Assembly: GCA_030149025.1 (NCBI GenBank)
Contig: JASBSH010000263.1
Location: 1 to 11,260, forward strand
Direction of reading: 5' to 3'
DNA length: 11,260 nucleotides
Source: Actinomycetales bacterium
GTDB taxonomy: Bacteria; Actinomycetota; Actinomycetes; Actinomycetales; BWSM-131
The notes beneath the pieces are model-generated. The model worked only from the letters and a program-made list of their open reading frames with translations, was not told the DNA's origin and did not search any database. The position numbers and the translations under genes are program-made. Below are positions 1 to 5,198 of the stretch, piece by piece (the stretch's first letter is position 1; each line of letters opens with the position of its first letter).

Positions 1-104
1 GCTTCGAGCGCCTCCATCGCCTCACGCATCTCGGAGCGGCGGCGGCGTAGCTCGTCGAGGCGCTGGTCCTCGAGCACCTGGTCGGGAAGCTCTGGCACTG
101 TCAT
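1..104 (-). CDS. Small protein of unknown function, N-terminal part only (cut by window edge)
   Basis: Reading leftward from an ATG at 104, the frame stays open to the window edge and gives about 34 residues. It begins MTVPELPDQVLEDQRLDELR and continues with an Arg/Glu-rich segment (RRRRSEMREAMEALEA) that looks like an amphipathic helix or coiled coil. A strong ribosome site (GGGAGG on the minus strand, about 110-115) lies 5 nt before the ATG and supports the start. The same N-terminus recurs at 8744 (minus), where most residues are identical, so both belong to one family. I do not recognise the family and assign no function. The rest of the gene lies outside the window. Confidence 0.6.
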   Translation of the reverse strand, partial: MTVPELPDQVLEDQRLDELRRRRSEMREAMEALE

Positions 105-128
105 CGCACCTCCCGCGCTCGGTGCGGT

Positions 129-139
129 CAACGGTAGCG
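129..139 (-). promoter_or_regulatory. Conserved upstream box of the paralogous small gene, copy A
   Basis: The minus strand reads CGCTACCGTTG here, 25 bases upstream of the start at 104. The identical 11-mer lies at the same 25-base distance from the start at 8744, although the sequence between box and start has diverged in many places. TACCGT could be a -10 hexamer. The conservation in place of the flanks suggests a promoter or operator element; its exact role is inference. Confidence 0.4.
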
Positions 140-203
140 CCGGCTTGTGGGGTTCGTTGCCGGTAGTTCGCCGAATCTTCATCGTCTGCCCGGATGAACC
201 ACC

Positions 204-260
204 TTGGCGCGGCGCTTGGATATGAATATACCTACCCCCGGTACAGTAAGTGTGAACACT
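204..260 (+). promoter_or_regulatory. Promoter with two dyads, possible metal-responsive operator
   Basis: A candidate -35 TTGGCG (204-209) is followed after 17 nt by a candidate -10 TATACC (227-232). Overlapping the -10 and the likely transcription start is an imperfect dyad, TATACC-N7-GGTACA (227-245), with a perfect core TACC-CCC-GGTA (233-243). Just downstream is a second, perfect dyad, AGTGT-GA-ACACT (249-260). C-run/GGTA dyads over promoters resemble CsoR-type copper operators, which would suit the metal-binding gene that follows. The regulator is not in the window, so this identity is inference. Confidence 0.45.
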
Positions 261-296
261 CCGGGGCAGACGTTCGCCCCGAGGAACGGAGAAGCG

Positions 297-788
297 ATGA
301 ATTTTGCGGCCTACCGCGTGCGCGGCCTGGTCTGCGAGGCGTGTATGGCTGACGTGATGGAGAAGGTGCGGGCGGTTCCGGGCGTGTCCTACGTGGCCGT
401 GGATCTCGTCGCCGGCGGCGTCTCGCGCCTGACGGTGTCTTCATCCGTGCACGTAGGGACGGACACCGTGCGAGACGCCATCCGGCGTAGCGGTTTTGAC
501 TTCGCCACTGGGTGGCCCTGGCTGCGCCGCTTCACCGCTCGGCCCGTCCCAGACGTCGCCCAGGTTCCAGCCATGGACCCCGTGGTGGAGGTCGGGCGCG
601 ACGAAGAAGAGATGGAGGAAGACATGTCCCAGAAGGTCACCGACCCGGTGTGCGGGATGAGCATCGACACCACGTCCGCAGTGGGGAGCGCTGAGTATCA
701 GGGCAAGACCTACCGCTTCTGCTCCAGCCACTGCGCGGAGAGCTTCAAGGCGGATCCCGCCAGGTACGCCGGCACGGTGGCGCAGTAG
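297..788 (+). CDS. HMA-YHS two-domain heavy-metal-binding protein
   Basis: This 163-residue protein has two recognisable metal-binding domains. Residues about 1-70 form a heavy-metal-associated (HMA, ferredoxin-like) fold with the ligand motif G-L-V-C-E-A-C-M, a variant of the usual GMxCxxC, followed by helix and strand segments typical of CopZ/MerP-like chaperones. Residues about 113-160 form a YHS domain (DPVCGM, then YRFCSSHCAESFKADP), a cysteine motif often seen beside or inside copper ATPases. An acidic linker (E/D-rich, about residues 98-109) joins them. The ATG at 297 is preferred because GGAG (288-291) sits 5 nt upstream; a TTG at 204 in the same frame would overlap the predicted promoter. 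A second strong ribosome site inside the gene is described separately. The likely role is copper (or similar soft-metal) binding or delivery in the cytoplasm. There is no signal peptide and no transporter gene adjacent. Confidence 0.8.
   Translation: MNFAAYRVRGLVCEACMADVMEKVRAVPGVSYVAVDLVAGGVSRLTVSSSVHVGTDTVRDAIRRSGFDFATGWPWLRRFTARPVPDVAQVPAMDPVVEVGRDEEEMEEDMSQKVTDPVCGMSIDTTSAVGSAEYQGKTYRFCSSHCAESFKADPARYAGTVAQ
614..626 (+). promoter_or_regulatory. Internal Shine-Dalgarno and in-frame ATG before the YHS domain
   Basis: GGAGGA (614-619) stands 4 nt before an in-frame ATG at 624, inside the HMA-YHS gene. Starting there would give a 54-residue YHS-only protein beginning MSQKVTDPVCGM. The purine-rich bases of the site are exactly what encode the acidic linker (EEEMEED). 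This ribosome site matches the consensus at least as well as that of the full-length start. Confidence 0.5.
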
Positions 789-806
789 CCGCGCACACCG
801 CTCGAC

Positions 807-829
807 CGTCCGGCCATGGCGGGCGGACG
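807..829 (+). terminator. Possible terminator hairpin after the HMA-YHS gene
   Basis: CGTCCG (807-812) pairs with CGGACG (824-829), with two more G-C pairs possible inside after one mismatch. It lies 19 nt after the stop codon. There is no T-tract, as is common for actinobacterial hairpin terminators, so confidence is low. Confidence 0.3.
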
Positions 830-846
830 AGCGTCACGGCACCACC

Positions 847-866
847 CCTAGCTAGGAGGAGCTAGG
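847..866 (+). other. Hairpin with an AGGAGG loop in the leader of the GAPDH gene
   Basis: CCTAGCT (847-853) and AGCTAGG (860-866) are perfect inverted repeats of 7 bp around the 6-nt loop AGGAGG (854-859), which is a consensus Shine-Dalgarno sequence. No start codon follows at a suitable distance, and the next real start is 971. It may be an RNA structure in a leader, a DNA operator, or chance. Confidence 0.35.
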
Positions 867-970
867 AGCGGCCCCACTGACACGCGCTTGACCAAGGGGT
901 GCCGGGCCTGAAGGAATGGAACGACACCCGCACGCGAGCAGACCACAGAAGCAGAACTCCGGAGGTCAGC

Positions 971-2015
971 ATGAACATTCAGGTCGCCGTCAACGGCTAC
1001 GGCGTGATCGGCAAGCGGGTTGCCGACGCCGTGCGCGTTATGCCCGACATGGATCTGGTCGGCGTCGCGGACGTCGCCACGGACTGGCGCATCCGCACCG
1101 CCGTGGGGCTCGGTATCGACGTCTACGCCGCCACCGAACCGGCACGCACAGCGATGGGTGAAGCCGGCGTGCCAGTGAGCGGGTCGTTGCCCGAGCTGCT
1201 CGAGCGGGTCCACGTCGTGGTGGACACGACCCCCAAGAAGGTCGCTGCCACCAACCTGCCCACGTACAAGGCGGCCGGAGTCAAGGTGGTGCTGCAGGGA
1301 GGGGAGTCCCACGCCACAACCGGTCACTCGTTCGTCGCCCAGGCAAACTACGCCACCGCCTTGGGCCGTGACATGACGCGGGTGGTCTCCTGCAACACCA
1401 CCAGCATCGTGCGGGTGCTCGGTGCGCTGCAGGACGCCGAGCTGCTCGCCCGTGGACGCGGGGTGCTGATCCGGCGCGACCGACCCATGGGAGTCCCACG
1501 AGGGCGGGATCATGAACACGATGGTCCCGGAGGCGTCCATCCCTTCCCATCAGGGGCCGGACGCCAAGACGGTGCGCCCCGAGCTGGACGTGGTGACAAT
1601 CGCGGCCAAGGCTGCCCACACCCAGACTCACAACCACTTCTGGACGTTGCAGCTGACCCGCCCGGTCTCTCGGGAGGAGGTCCTCGCTGCGCTGGGGGCG
1701 GCGCCTCGCATCGCGTTCATCCGGATGGCGGACGGGCTGACCGCGCTCAACACGACCGTGGAGCTCATGCGGGACCTCGCCCGGCCGCGTGGCGACATGT
1801 GGGAGGTCGCCCTGTGGGAGGACGTGCTCAGCGTGGAGGGGGACGAGGCCTACCTGACGTACCAGGTGGGCAACGAGGCCATCGTCGTGCCGGAGACCGT
1901 CGATGCCATTCGTGCCCTCAGCGGCGCGGTGACCGACGGTGCGACGTCCATCGCGATGACCGACGAGGTTCTCGGCGTACGGCAGGCCTTCTTGCCGGCC
2001 GTGGTCCACGCGTAA
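971..2015 (+). pseudogene. Type II (archaeal-type) glyceraldehyde-3-phosphate dehydrogenase, frameshifted
   Basis: The gene is split over two frames. From the ATG at 971 (GGAGG at 961-965, 5 nt upstream) come about 169 residues: the nucleotide-binding loop NGYGVIGKRVAD (residues 8-19), VVDTTPKKV, LQGGESH, and the catalytic Cys141 in VVSCNTT. After Arg169 the family sequence moves to another frame, reading RATDPWESHEGGIMNT from 1476, then PSHQGPDAKTV (active-site/phosphate region) and VPETVDAIRAL to the TAA at 2013-2015. The corrected length would be about 348 residues, normal for this family. The simplest explanation is loss of one CG/GC unit from the alternating run near 1472-1479. Without a shift, frame one runs on to 2293 and fuses to the next gene, an artefact. 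This enzyme oxidises glyceraldehyde-3-phosphate with NAD(P) and phosphate; type II forms are mostly archaeal with scattered bacterial occurrences. Both halves keep clean family motifs, so the break is recent, a base-calling error, or conceivably recoded. Confidence 0.85.
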
Positions 2016-2035
2016 CACGCAGTGATTCACACATC

Positions 2036-2293
2036 ATGGCTCGGATCATTCGGGCAGACCAACTGGCGGATGCCTTCGAGGCCCACGAGCCGGAGCCCAG
2101 TGATGAAGGCCGCGCCTCGAGTCTGATGGCCCTCCGGTTCGCGGTGCGTCGCCGTGCAGCGGCAGACCGAGAGGTTCTGGATGCCGTCGCCGATGCCCGG
2201 AAGGAAGGCATCAGCTGGGCGGGCATCGGTGCGGCGCTGGGAACCAGCGGGGAGGCGGCGCGGCAGCGTAACGGTGCGCTGATCGCTGGCTGA
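2036..2293 (+). CDS. Small helix-turn-helix-like protein, unknown function
   Basis: This is an 85-residue protein starting 20 nt after the GAPDH stop. The C-terminal part, EGISWAGIGAALGTSGEAAR (about residues 59-78), has the pattern of a helix-turn-helix: a helix, a turn at the Gly/Thr/Ser, then a recognition helix. I know this W-x-x-I-G-x-x-L-G-x-S motif from short actinobacterial DNA-binding proteins. The N-terminal part is acidic with a central Arg/Ala helix. No clear Shine-Dalgarno precedes the ATG; coupling to the upstream gene is possible. Its closeness to a decayed toxin-antitoxin locus raises the thought of an antitoxin-like regulator, but nothing in the sequence proves it. Confidence 0.6.
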   Translation: MARIIRADQLADAFEAHEPEPSDEGRASSLMALRFAVRRRAAADREVLDAVADARKEGISWAGIGAALGTSGEAARQRNGALIAG

Positions 2294-2316
2294 CCGCAGA
2301 CAGAAGATCGCTGCGG
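2294..2316 (+). terminator. Possible hairpin terminator after the small HTH-like gene
   Basis: CCGCAG (2294-2299) and CTGCGG (2311-2316) form a perfect 6-bp stem with an 11-nt loop, directly after the stop codon at 2291-2293. No T-tract follows. Confidence 0.3.
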
Positions 2317-2374
2317 GAAGTGCGTGTCGCCGTCCGTATTTCCCTGCCCCGGTCCTCCGGCGTCCTTCCGAACC

Positions 2375-2417
2375 CGACGATGAGGTCGGCGGTGTAACGA
2401 GTCGTCGCACGAGCGCG
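2375..2417 (-). repeat. Diverged copy of the 3' end of the neighbouring kinase gene
   Basis: Positions 2375-2417 match 2845-2888, the last codons of the minus-strand kinase, with about five mismatches and a one-base gap (my hand alignment). Read on the minus strand they encode the same kind of ending (ALV...ADLIV), but with a frameshift and no stop codon in place. The fragment ends close to the point where the VapB-like reading frame begins. It is a relic of a duplication or of a second, deleted kinase copy. Confidence 0.6.
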
Positions 2418-2667
2418 GAGACGCCTTCAGCTCCTGCTTGATCAAGAGCGCTTCGAGAAGCTCCAGGCCGAAGCGTCACGAACTCACCGGAGTGTGGCAG
2501 CCGTGATACGAGAGGCCATCGACTTCCGTTTCTCCGCAGATACTTCGGCGCGGATCGCGGCGGGTCGTCGCCTGCTTGGCTCCAGCGGCCGACCCGAGGG
2601 TGCCGAGCCCGACTGGACGGAAAGCAAGACGGCCGTGCTCGATGAGATGGACCACGAGTCGGCGTGA
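2413..2667 (+). pseudogene. VapB-like ribbon-helix-helix antitoxin lacking a start codon
   Basis: The frame from about 2413 to the TGA at 2665-2667 reads RRRLQLLLDQERFEKLQAEA and then THRSVAAVIREAIDFRF, which is a ribbon-helix-helix (CopG/Arc-type) pattern: a short basic strand, helix A, a turn and helix B. The C-terminal part (EPDW, ending DEMDHESA) is the acidic tail with which such antitoxins contact PIN toxins. From 2413 the length would be 84 residues, normal for the class, but the codon there is GCG and no ATG, GTG or TTG occurs in frame before the GTG at 2494, inside the DNA-binding fold. The frame is closed by a stop at 2395-2397. I conclude that the start was lost, probably in the rearrangement that placed the kinase fragment just upstream. 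Confidence 0.6.
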
Positions 2668-2750
2668 CGCCGCGCCCGCTTTTCGTCGACACGTCGGTTT
2701 TCGCCTACAGACGCCGTGCACACCGCGACGGCTCTCCGCGCCCGGGTTGA
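2664..2750 (+). pseudogene. Truncated PIN-domain (VapC-like) toxin remnant
   Basis: A GTG at 2664 overlaps the antitoxin stop (GTGA), the usual vapB-vapC coupling. The first residues VTPRPLFVDTSVFAY are a clear PIN-domain N-terminus, with the first metal-binding Asp in F-V-D-T-S. After the Tyr the family sequence is lost and the frame ends at TGA 2748-2750 after 28 residues. In another frame, from 2710, the sequence DAVHTATALRA resembles the D-A-V-H-x-A-T-A segment near the C-terminus of PIN domains, which would fit a large internal deletion. That second part is weaker and stays a suggestion. No functional nuclease can be made from this remnant. Confidence 0.55.
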
Positions 2751-2836
2751 GGCGGGTCAGCCCGCACGAGGCGCTTCCGTGACGAAAACGTTGAGCAGTC
2801 AAAAGGGCGCGTGTCGTCGTCCGGATGATGCTCTTC
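2751..2836. other. Intergenic remainder, no gene recognised
   Basis: Together with the relics before it, this completes about 540 bases (2294-2836) without an intact gene. Beyond the possible PIN C-terminal frame from 2710, I see no gene, RNA or clear repeat. The minus-strand kinase ends at 2837. Confidence 0.5.
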
Positions 2837-3481
2837 TCAAAGCTCGACGATGAGGTCCGCGCTGCCACGAGTCGCCGTCACGAGCGCCGCGTTCGCCTCG
2901 TCGGACCGGAGGACCCATTCCGTCGCGGCGGCAGGACCCTTGCCGAATTCCACATGCCGGCTGACGAGGCGCGGGATCCGTACATCGTCGGGCAGGTCGA
3001 TGTACCAGACCTCCTTGAGTGTCTGGCGTACCCGCAGCCAGGGTTCGTCGTTCAGCAGCAGGTAGTTGCCCTCGGTGAGAACGAGCCTGACCTCGGGCGG
3101 CACGGCGATGGCGGCGGCGATGGGCTGCTCCAGGTCACGCTCGAACCCCGGGACGTAGACCGTCTCTTCGGTGTCGTCGAGGATCCGCGCCAGGGCCGCA
3201 CGGTATCCGGCCACGTCGAACGTCTCCGGGGCGCCCTTGCGATCGCGAAGTCCCAGACTGTCGAGCTGCACGTCGGCGAGGTGAAAGCCGTCCATCGGCA
3301 CGTGGGCGACCCAGGTGTCAGCCGCACCGGGCGGCGGGGCAGCACGAAGCGCCGCGAGCAAATCCTGGACGAGCGTCGTCTTGCCAGCACCGGGTGGTCC
3401 CGTGACGCCGAGGATCGACCGGCCCTCGACCGGGGTGAGGGCGCGGGCGCGGTCGGCCAGTTCGGCCAGATCCGGCTTCAT
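2837..3481 (-). CDS. P-loop kinase of the uridine kinase/phosphoribulokinase superfamily (YggC/FrcK-like)
   Basis: This 214-residue protein has the complete kinase signature. Walker A is GPPGAGKTT (residues 28-36). MDGFHL follows (63-68), with the Asp expected to act on the acceptor hydroxyl. RKGAPETFD (81-89) is a hallmark of the YggC/FrcK branch, and TEGNYLLL (about 136-143) is the Walker B-like strand. Arg residues in the lid (RIPRLVSRHVEFGK) would bind ATP. The length matches the family. Members phosphorylate nucleosides, sugars or pantothenate-like substrates, and the substrate cannot be read from this sequence. No strong ribosome site precedes the ATG at 3481. A short frame ends 12 bases upstream (3494-3604, minus), so the kinase could be the second gene of a small unit. 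The 3' end has a diverged duplicate at 2375-2417. Confidence 0.85.
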   Translation of the reverse strand: MKPDLAELADRARALTPVEGRSILGVTGPPGAGKTTLVQDLLAALRAAPPPGAADTWVAHVPMDGFHLADVQLDSLGLRDRKGAPETFDVAGYRAALARILDDTEETVYVPGFERDLEQPIAAAIAVPPEVRLVLTEGNYLLLNDEPWLRVRQTLKEVWYIDLPDDVRIPRLVSRHVEFGKGPAAATEWVLRSDEANAALVTATRGSADLIVEL

Positions 3482-3493
3482 GCGTCTGCAGGG

Positions 3494-3604
3494 CTATGAG
3501 CGACGGATGGCGAACACGCGCAGGTGCGGACCCGGGCGCAGCGGCACGCCGAGCTGATGAAGTAGCGCATGGACCACCTCCTCGACCACGCCGTCACCGG
3601 GCAC
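3494..3604 (-). CDS. Possible 36-residue peptide or C-terminal gene remnant upstream of the kinase
   Basis: From a GTG at 3604 the minus strand reads VPGDGVVEEVVHALLHQLGV, then PLRPGPHLRVFAIRRS and TAG at 3494-3496. The codons are mostly GC-ending and the composition resembles a folded protein's C-terminus (an amphipathic helix, then a strand ending in basic residues). The frame is closed by TGA shortly before the GTG, and no clear Shine-Dalgarno is seen. It may be the tail of a lost gene rather than a real peptide. I do not recognise the family. Confidence 0.25.
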   Translation of the reverse strand: MPGDGVVEEVVHALLHQLGVPLRPGPHLRVFAIRRS

Positions 3605-3726
3605 GTGACTGCGTCACAGACCCACGTCCGCAACCCTAGGACGACGTCCGGCCCAGGAATGGAGCGAAGGTGCGGCTCGCCGTCCCCGACCAGACCGGTA
3701 CGGCATCACGGCCCGGCGCCCGGCCG

Positions 3727-3756
3727 TTGGACAGGCGGCGTCAGCGTGGCTAGGTT
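3727..3756 (+). promoter_or_regulatory. Predicted promoter of the ykoFEDC operon
   Basis: TTGGAC (3727-3732) and TAGGTT (3751-3756), separated by 18 nt, resemble primary-sigma -35 and -10 elements of actinobacteria. The implied start near 3763 falls directly at the 5' border of the TPP riboswitch, which supports the call. Confidence 0.5.
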
Positions 3757-3762
3757 CGTGCC

Positions 3763-3850
3763 TGACCCCCGGGGAGCGCAGAGCGCTGAGAGTGCGGAGA
3801 TTCCGCAGACCCGTACACCTGATCCGGTTCGTACCGGCGTAGGGAGCAGG
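3763..3850 (+). ncRNA. TPP riboswitch (THI box)
   Basis: The conserved THI-box blocks appear in order: GGGGAGC (3771-3777), CTGAGA (3786-3791), a variable P3 stem TGCGGA/TCCGCA (3793-3798 with 3802-3807), GACCCGT, ACCTGATC (3817-3824), the P5 stem CCGGT/ACCGG (3824-3828 with 3833-3837) and GCGTAGGGA (3837-3845). The core blocks match the TPP aptamer, which binds thiamine pyrophosphate and lowers expression of thiamine uptake or synthesis genes. The aptamer ends about 60 bases before the ykoF start. The ends given here are approximate. Confidence 0.93.
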
Positions 3851-3854
3851 GCAC

Positions 3855-3904
3855 CCGTCGTGGCGACGGCGGGTCTCGACGTACCCGCGGGCCCGAGAGA
3901 GGGA
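3855..3904 (+). promoter_or_regulatory. Riboswitch expression platform with competing hairpins and SD
   Basis: Between aptamer and start codon lie a stem CCGTCG/CGACGG (3855-3860 with 3864-3869) and an alternative stem GCGGGT/ACCCGC (3869-3874 with 3883-3888) that shares a base with it. TCTCG (3874-3878) can also pair with CGAGA (3894-3898), next to the Shine-Dalgarno AGAGGGA (3898-3904). There is no T-tract, so I infer control of translation start by SD occlusion rather than transcription termination. Confidence 0.45.
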
Positions 3905-3909
3905 CCGTG

Positions 3910-4590
3910 ATGAACACATCGACCACCCGACCGGCCCGATCGGCCGGTGCCGCAGGGCCCACACCGGCCGAGCTCGGGATCGGCATGCGATTCAGCATCC
4001 ACCCGCACACCGACGACTTCGTGGAGGTCATCCTCGGTGCACTTGCCGACGTGGAGCAGGCCGGGCTGACCAAGGACCTGGTGATCGAGACCGACGAGGT
4101 CAGCACCTACGTAGGCGTCAGGACCGCCCCGGCCGAGCAGCGTCTTGCGGCCTACCTGAGCGCCGTCATCACGGCGGCGACACGCCGCTCGGGCGGCGGC
4201 CACGTCGTAGCGCACGTGCTGTTGTCCCGCGGCTGCCCCGGCGAGGTCGCGTGCGACCTGTCCGTCACCGGACTGCCCGACCCCGACCCGGTCGCCCTGG
4301 AGCGCACCGGGATCCGCGCCGCCGCCCAGTGGTCGCTGTACCCGCTCCTCGACGCCGGGGACGGCGGCGGTAGGCCGGACCACATGGCCCATATCGAGAC
4401 CGCCATCGCCGCCGCACGCGACCGCGGCACCGCGGCCGCCGCCGCGCACTACGCCACCAAGCTCACCGGCGACGTCGCAGACGTGCTGGCCACCGCCGTG
4501 GATGCATGGGCCCAGGTCGGGGCCCGGGTGCCGCACGTGGTCACTCACCTGACCATCTCGGTCGGCTCACCCACCCAGGCCGGGAACTGA
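3910..4590 (+). CDS. ykoF: YkoF-like thiamine/hydroxymethylpyrimidine-binding protein
   Basis: This 226-residue protein has two tandem YkoF domains. The first opens with GMRFSIHPHTDDFVEVILGA (about residues 25-44), closely matching the start of the Bacillus YkoF repeat (a RFSLYP-x-TDDF pattern). The second carries QWSLYPLLD and HYATKLTGD, equivalents of FALYP and HYASEL. Bacillus YkoF binds thiamine in a ferredoxin-like fold and is encoded with the YkoEDC transporter. There is no signal peptide, so it probably acts in the cytoplasm as a substrate carrier or sensor. The ATG at 3910 is chosen because AGAGGGA ends 5 nt upstream; a GTG at 3907 is the only close alternative. The ykoE start lies 2 nt beyond this stop codon. 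Control by the upstream TPP riboswitch is expected. Confidence 0.9.
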   Translation: MNTSTTRPARSAGAAGPTPAELGIGMRFSIHPHTDDFVEVILGALADVEQAGLTKDLVIETDEVSTYVGVRTAPAEQRLAAYLSAVITAATRRSGGGHVVAHVLLSRGCPGEVACDLSVTGLPDPDPVALERTGIRAAAQWSLYPLLDAGDGGGRPDHMAHIETAIAAARDRGTAAAAAHYATKLTGDVADVLATAVDAWAQVGARVPHVVTHLTISVGSPTQAGN

Positions 4591-4592
4591 CG

Positions 4593-5198
4593 ATGGCGGT
4601 AGGCAAAGAGGCCACATCGACCGGCCGCCGGGAGTGGGCCATGAAGGACCTTGTCCTCATGGTGGTGCTCGGCGTGGTGTTCGGGTTCGTCTACTGGGCG
4701 CTGGTCCAGGCGTGGAACGGTCTCAGCATCCTCATGGGCCCGGCCGGTGACCTGTCCCAGCACATCCTGCTCGGCGGGTGGCTGATCGTCGCGCCGATCG
4801 CCATCGCGATCATCCGCCGACCCTTCGCCGGCATCGCGGCCGAGATCATCGCCTCGGTCGTCGAGGTCATCTTCCTCGGCTCGCCGGTCGGACCGTTGCT
4901 GATCGTGGCGGCAGCCATCCAGGGCGCCGGCAGTGAGCTGCCGTTCGCGCTGACCCGGTACCGCCGCTTCGGGTGGGGCGTCTTCGCGCTCTCCGGCCTC
5001 CTCGGGGCGGGACTCGTGTTCTTCTACTCCGCGTTCCGCTCGGGCTGGTACGGGCAGGACATCTTCGCCCTCCGGTTCGTGATGCAGTCCATCTCCGGGA
5101 TCGTCCTGGGCGGGCTGCTCGCCAAGGTGCTCGTCGACGCCCTGGCCCGCACCGGCGTCGTGGACAACTTCGCCATCGGCCGTGCCACCGGGCGATGA
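4593..5198 (+). CDS. ykoE: ECF transporter substrate-specific membrane component YkoE
   Basis: This 201-residue integral membrane protein has about five or six hydrophobic helices, from DLVLMVVLGVVFGFVYWAL through the C-terminal ISGIVLGGLLAKVLVDALA. Motifs shared with Bacillus YkoE are an early MKDLVLM-like helix, AEIIASVVE, GSPVGPLLIV with a following QGAGSE loop, and the ending ALARTGVVDNFAIG. The S component binds thiamine or its pyrimidine precursor (HMP) in the membrane. The ATG at 4593 lies 2 nt after ykoF; a second in-frame ATG at 4641 (GGGAG upstream) would give a protein shorter by 16 residues and remains possible. The stop overlaps the ykoD start (ATGA, 5195-5198). Confidence 0.9.
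   Translation: MAVGKEATSTGRREWAMKDLVLMVVLGVVFGFVYWALVQAWNGLSILMGPAGDLSQHILLGGWLIVAPIAIAIIRRPFAGIAAEIIASVVEVIFLGSPVGPLLIVAAAIQGAGSELPFALTRYRRFGWGVFALSGLLGAGLVFFYSAFRSGWYGQDIFALRFVMQSISGIVLGGLLAKVLVDALARTGVVDNFAIGRATGR

Larger units (their letters stand above)
1..140. repeat. Direct repeat copy A (5' end and promoter of the paralogous small gene)
   Basis: Positions 1-140 align without gaps to 8641-8780, at a constant offset of 8640. I counted 27 mismatches in 140 positions by hand, about 81% identity. The alignment covers the N-terminal codons of a minus-strand gene and continues past its start codon into the upstream region. This copy may extend left beyond the window. Confidence 0.75.

Noticed and set aside
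899..2293. One continuous plus-strand frame of 464 codons
   Set aside because: It joins the first GAPDH half, out-of-frame GAPDH sequence and the small HTH-like gene. The middle is Arg/Gly/Pro-rich noise, while the true GAPDH C-terminal half is in the other frame.
2576..2782. Plus-strand frame of 68 codons in the antitoxin/toxin relic region
   Set aside because: It is Arg/Pro/Ser-rich with no recognisable fold, while the antitoxin frame on the same bases matches a known pattern.
2825..3499. Plus-strand frame of 224 codons over the kinase
   Set aside because: The minus-strand kinase on the same bases has Walker A, MDGFHL and RKGAPETFD motifs; the plus frame has none.
3569..3910. Plus-strand frame of 113 codons over the riboswitch
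   Set aside because: It runs through the TPP aptamer and has no protein-like features or ribosome site.
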